Positions 63,970 to 64,000 of a stretch of 64,000 nucleotides of DNA are shown here, piece after piece. Position numbers and translations under genes: made by a program. How positions within the stretch are numbered: the first letter of the stretch is position 1; each line of letters begins with the position of its first letter. The notes under the pieces were generated by a model. The model had not been told where the DNA came from and did no database searches. It was given only the letters and a program-made list of their open reading frames with translations. The DNA is from JARKQH01 sp964631605 (lineage in GTDB: Bacteria > Verrucomicrobiota > Verrucomicrobiia > Limisphaerales > UBA8199): contig CAZVYG010000015.1 of the NCBI GenBank assembly GCA_964631605.1, forward strand, positions 15,577-79,576, given 5' to 3'.

Positions 63970-64000
63970 CTCTCCGCCGCCGCGGCCATCGTGCGCTCAC

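Overview
The window is high-GC DNA from a free-living bacterium, almost certainly a member of the Verrucomicrobiota, and probably one of the environmental Pedosphaera/Limisphaera-like lineages. That placement is inference from gene content. It rests on TAT-exported Gfo/Idh/MocA dehydrogenases, a neutral-ceramidase-like protein, a double-domain nucleoside diphosphate kinase next to a DUF5679 mini-protein, an alginate-export-type porin, GH16/GH29/GH43 enzymes, a GspF-H-I-J-K cluster, few obvious Shine-Dalgarno sites and many 4-base ATGA gene overlaps. No rRNA, CRISPR array or intact mobile element is visible. One tRNA-Val(CAC) is present.

Layout. 1-8.3 kb (minus): tRNA-Val, ychF, a kinase-less CHASE/Hpt protein, a nucleoside-symporter-type MFS carrier and the N-terminal 1089 residues of an alpha-2-macroglobulin-like lipoprotein that runs off the left edge. 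8.8-16.2 kb: a zinc-ribbon membrane protein, a four-gene adaptor/ATPase/two-permease ABC exporter, a VanY-type carboxypeptidase lipoprotein and an MgtC/DUF4010 membrane protein. 16.2-19.9 kb is a sparse, decaying stretch with an internally deleted alpha-L-fucosidase, a GH16 glucanase, a small lipoprotein, gene scraps and repeats. 19.9-29.3 kb holds core metabolism: DUF5679-NDK, mutT-ugd, a TPR membrane protein, pta, hisC, a hexose-phosphate mutarotase, an alginate-export porin and a CII-like regulator. 29.5-32.9 kb is a ceramidase-like hydrolase, sugar isomerase and Gfo/Idh/MocA run.

33.0-37.1 kb is the most interesting part. One 980-residue protein fuses an archaeo-eukaryotic primase (TOTE type), an SF2 helicase and a DUF559-like nuclease. 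It is transcribed divergently from a WYL-domain regulator and is followed by a near-perfect 24-base inverted repeat. This looks like a self-contained, regulated conflict/defence module. Next comes a threonine-degradation locus (XRE-cupin regulator, tdh, thioredoxin-like protein, kbl) with three phased operator-like repeats in the regulator/tdh gap.

41.6-45.9 kb is the type II secretion operon gspF-H-I-J-K, translationally coupled through successive overlaps. 45.9-49.1 kb carries a TAT-exported serine hydrolase and an unrecognised RG-rich/PA-rich protein. 49.4-57.7 kb is a photobiology region. An FeS-type (PhrB-like) photolyase is coupled to an SDR lacking the catalytic Tyr, to a LOV-like PAS protein lacking the photoactive Cys and to a fasciclin protein. 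A strong promoter with 11-base-spaced repeats lies upstream. Nearby are a DoxX protein, YggS, and a receiver-GAF-histidine kinase 6 bases ahead of a class I photolyase. 57.8-64 kb holds a TAT-exported dehydrogenase, gatA, a GH43/CE1-like pair suited to arabinoxylan, and a precise 120-base tandem repeat made of nested palindromes.
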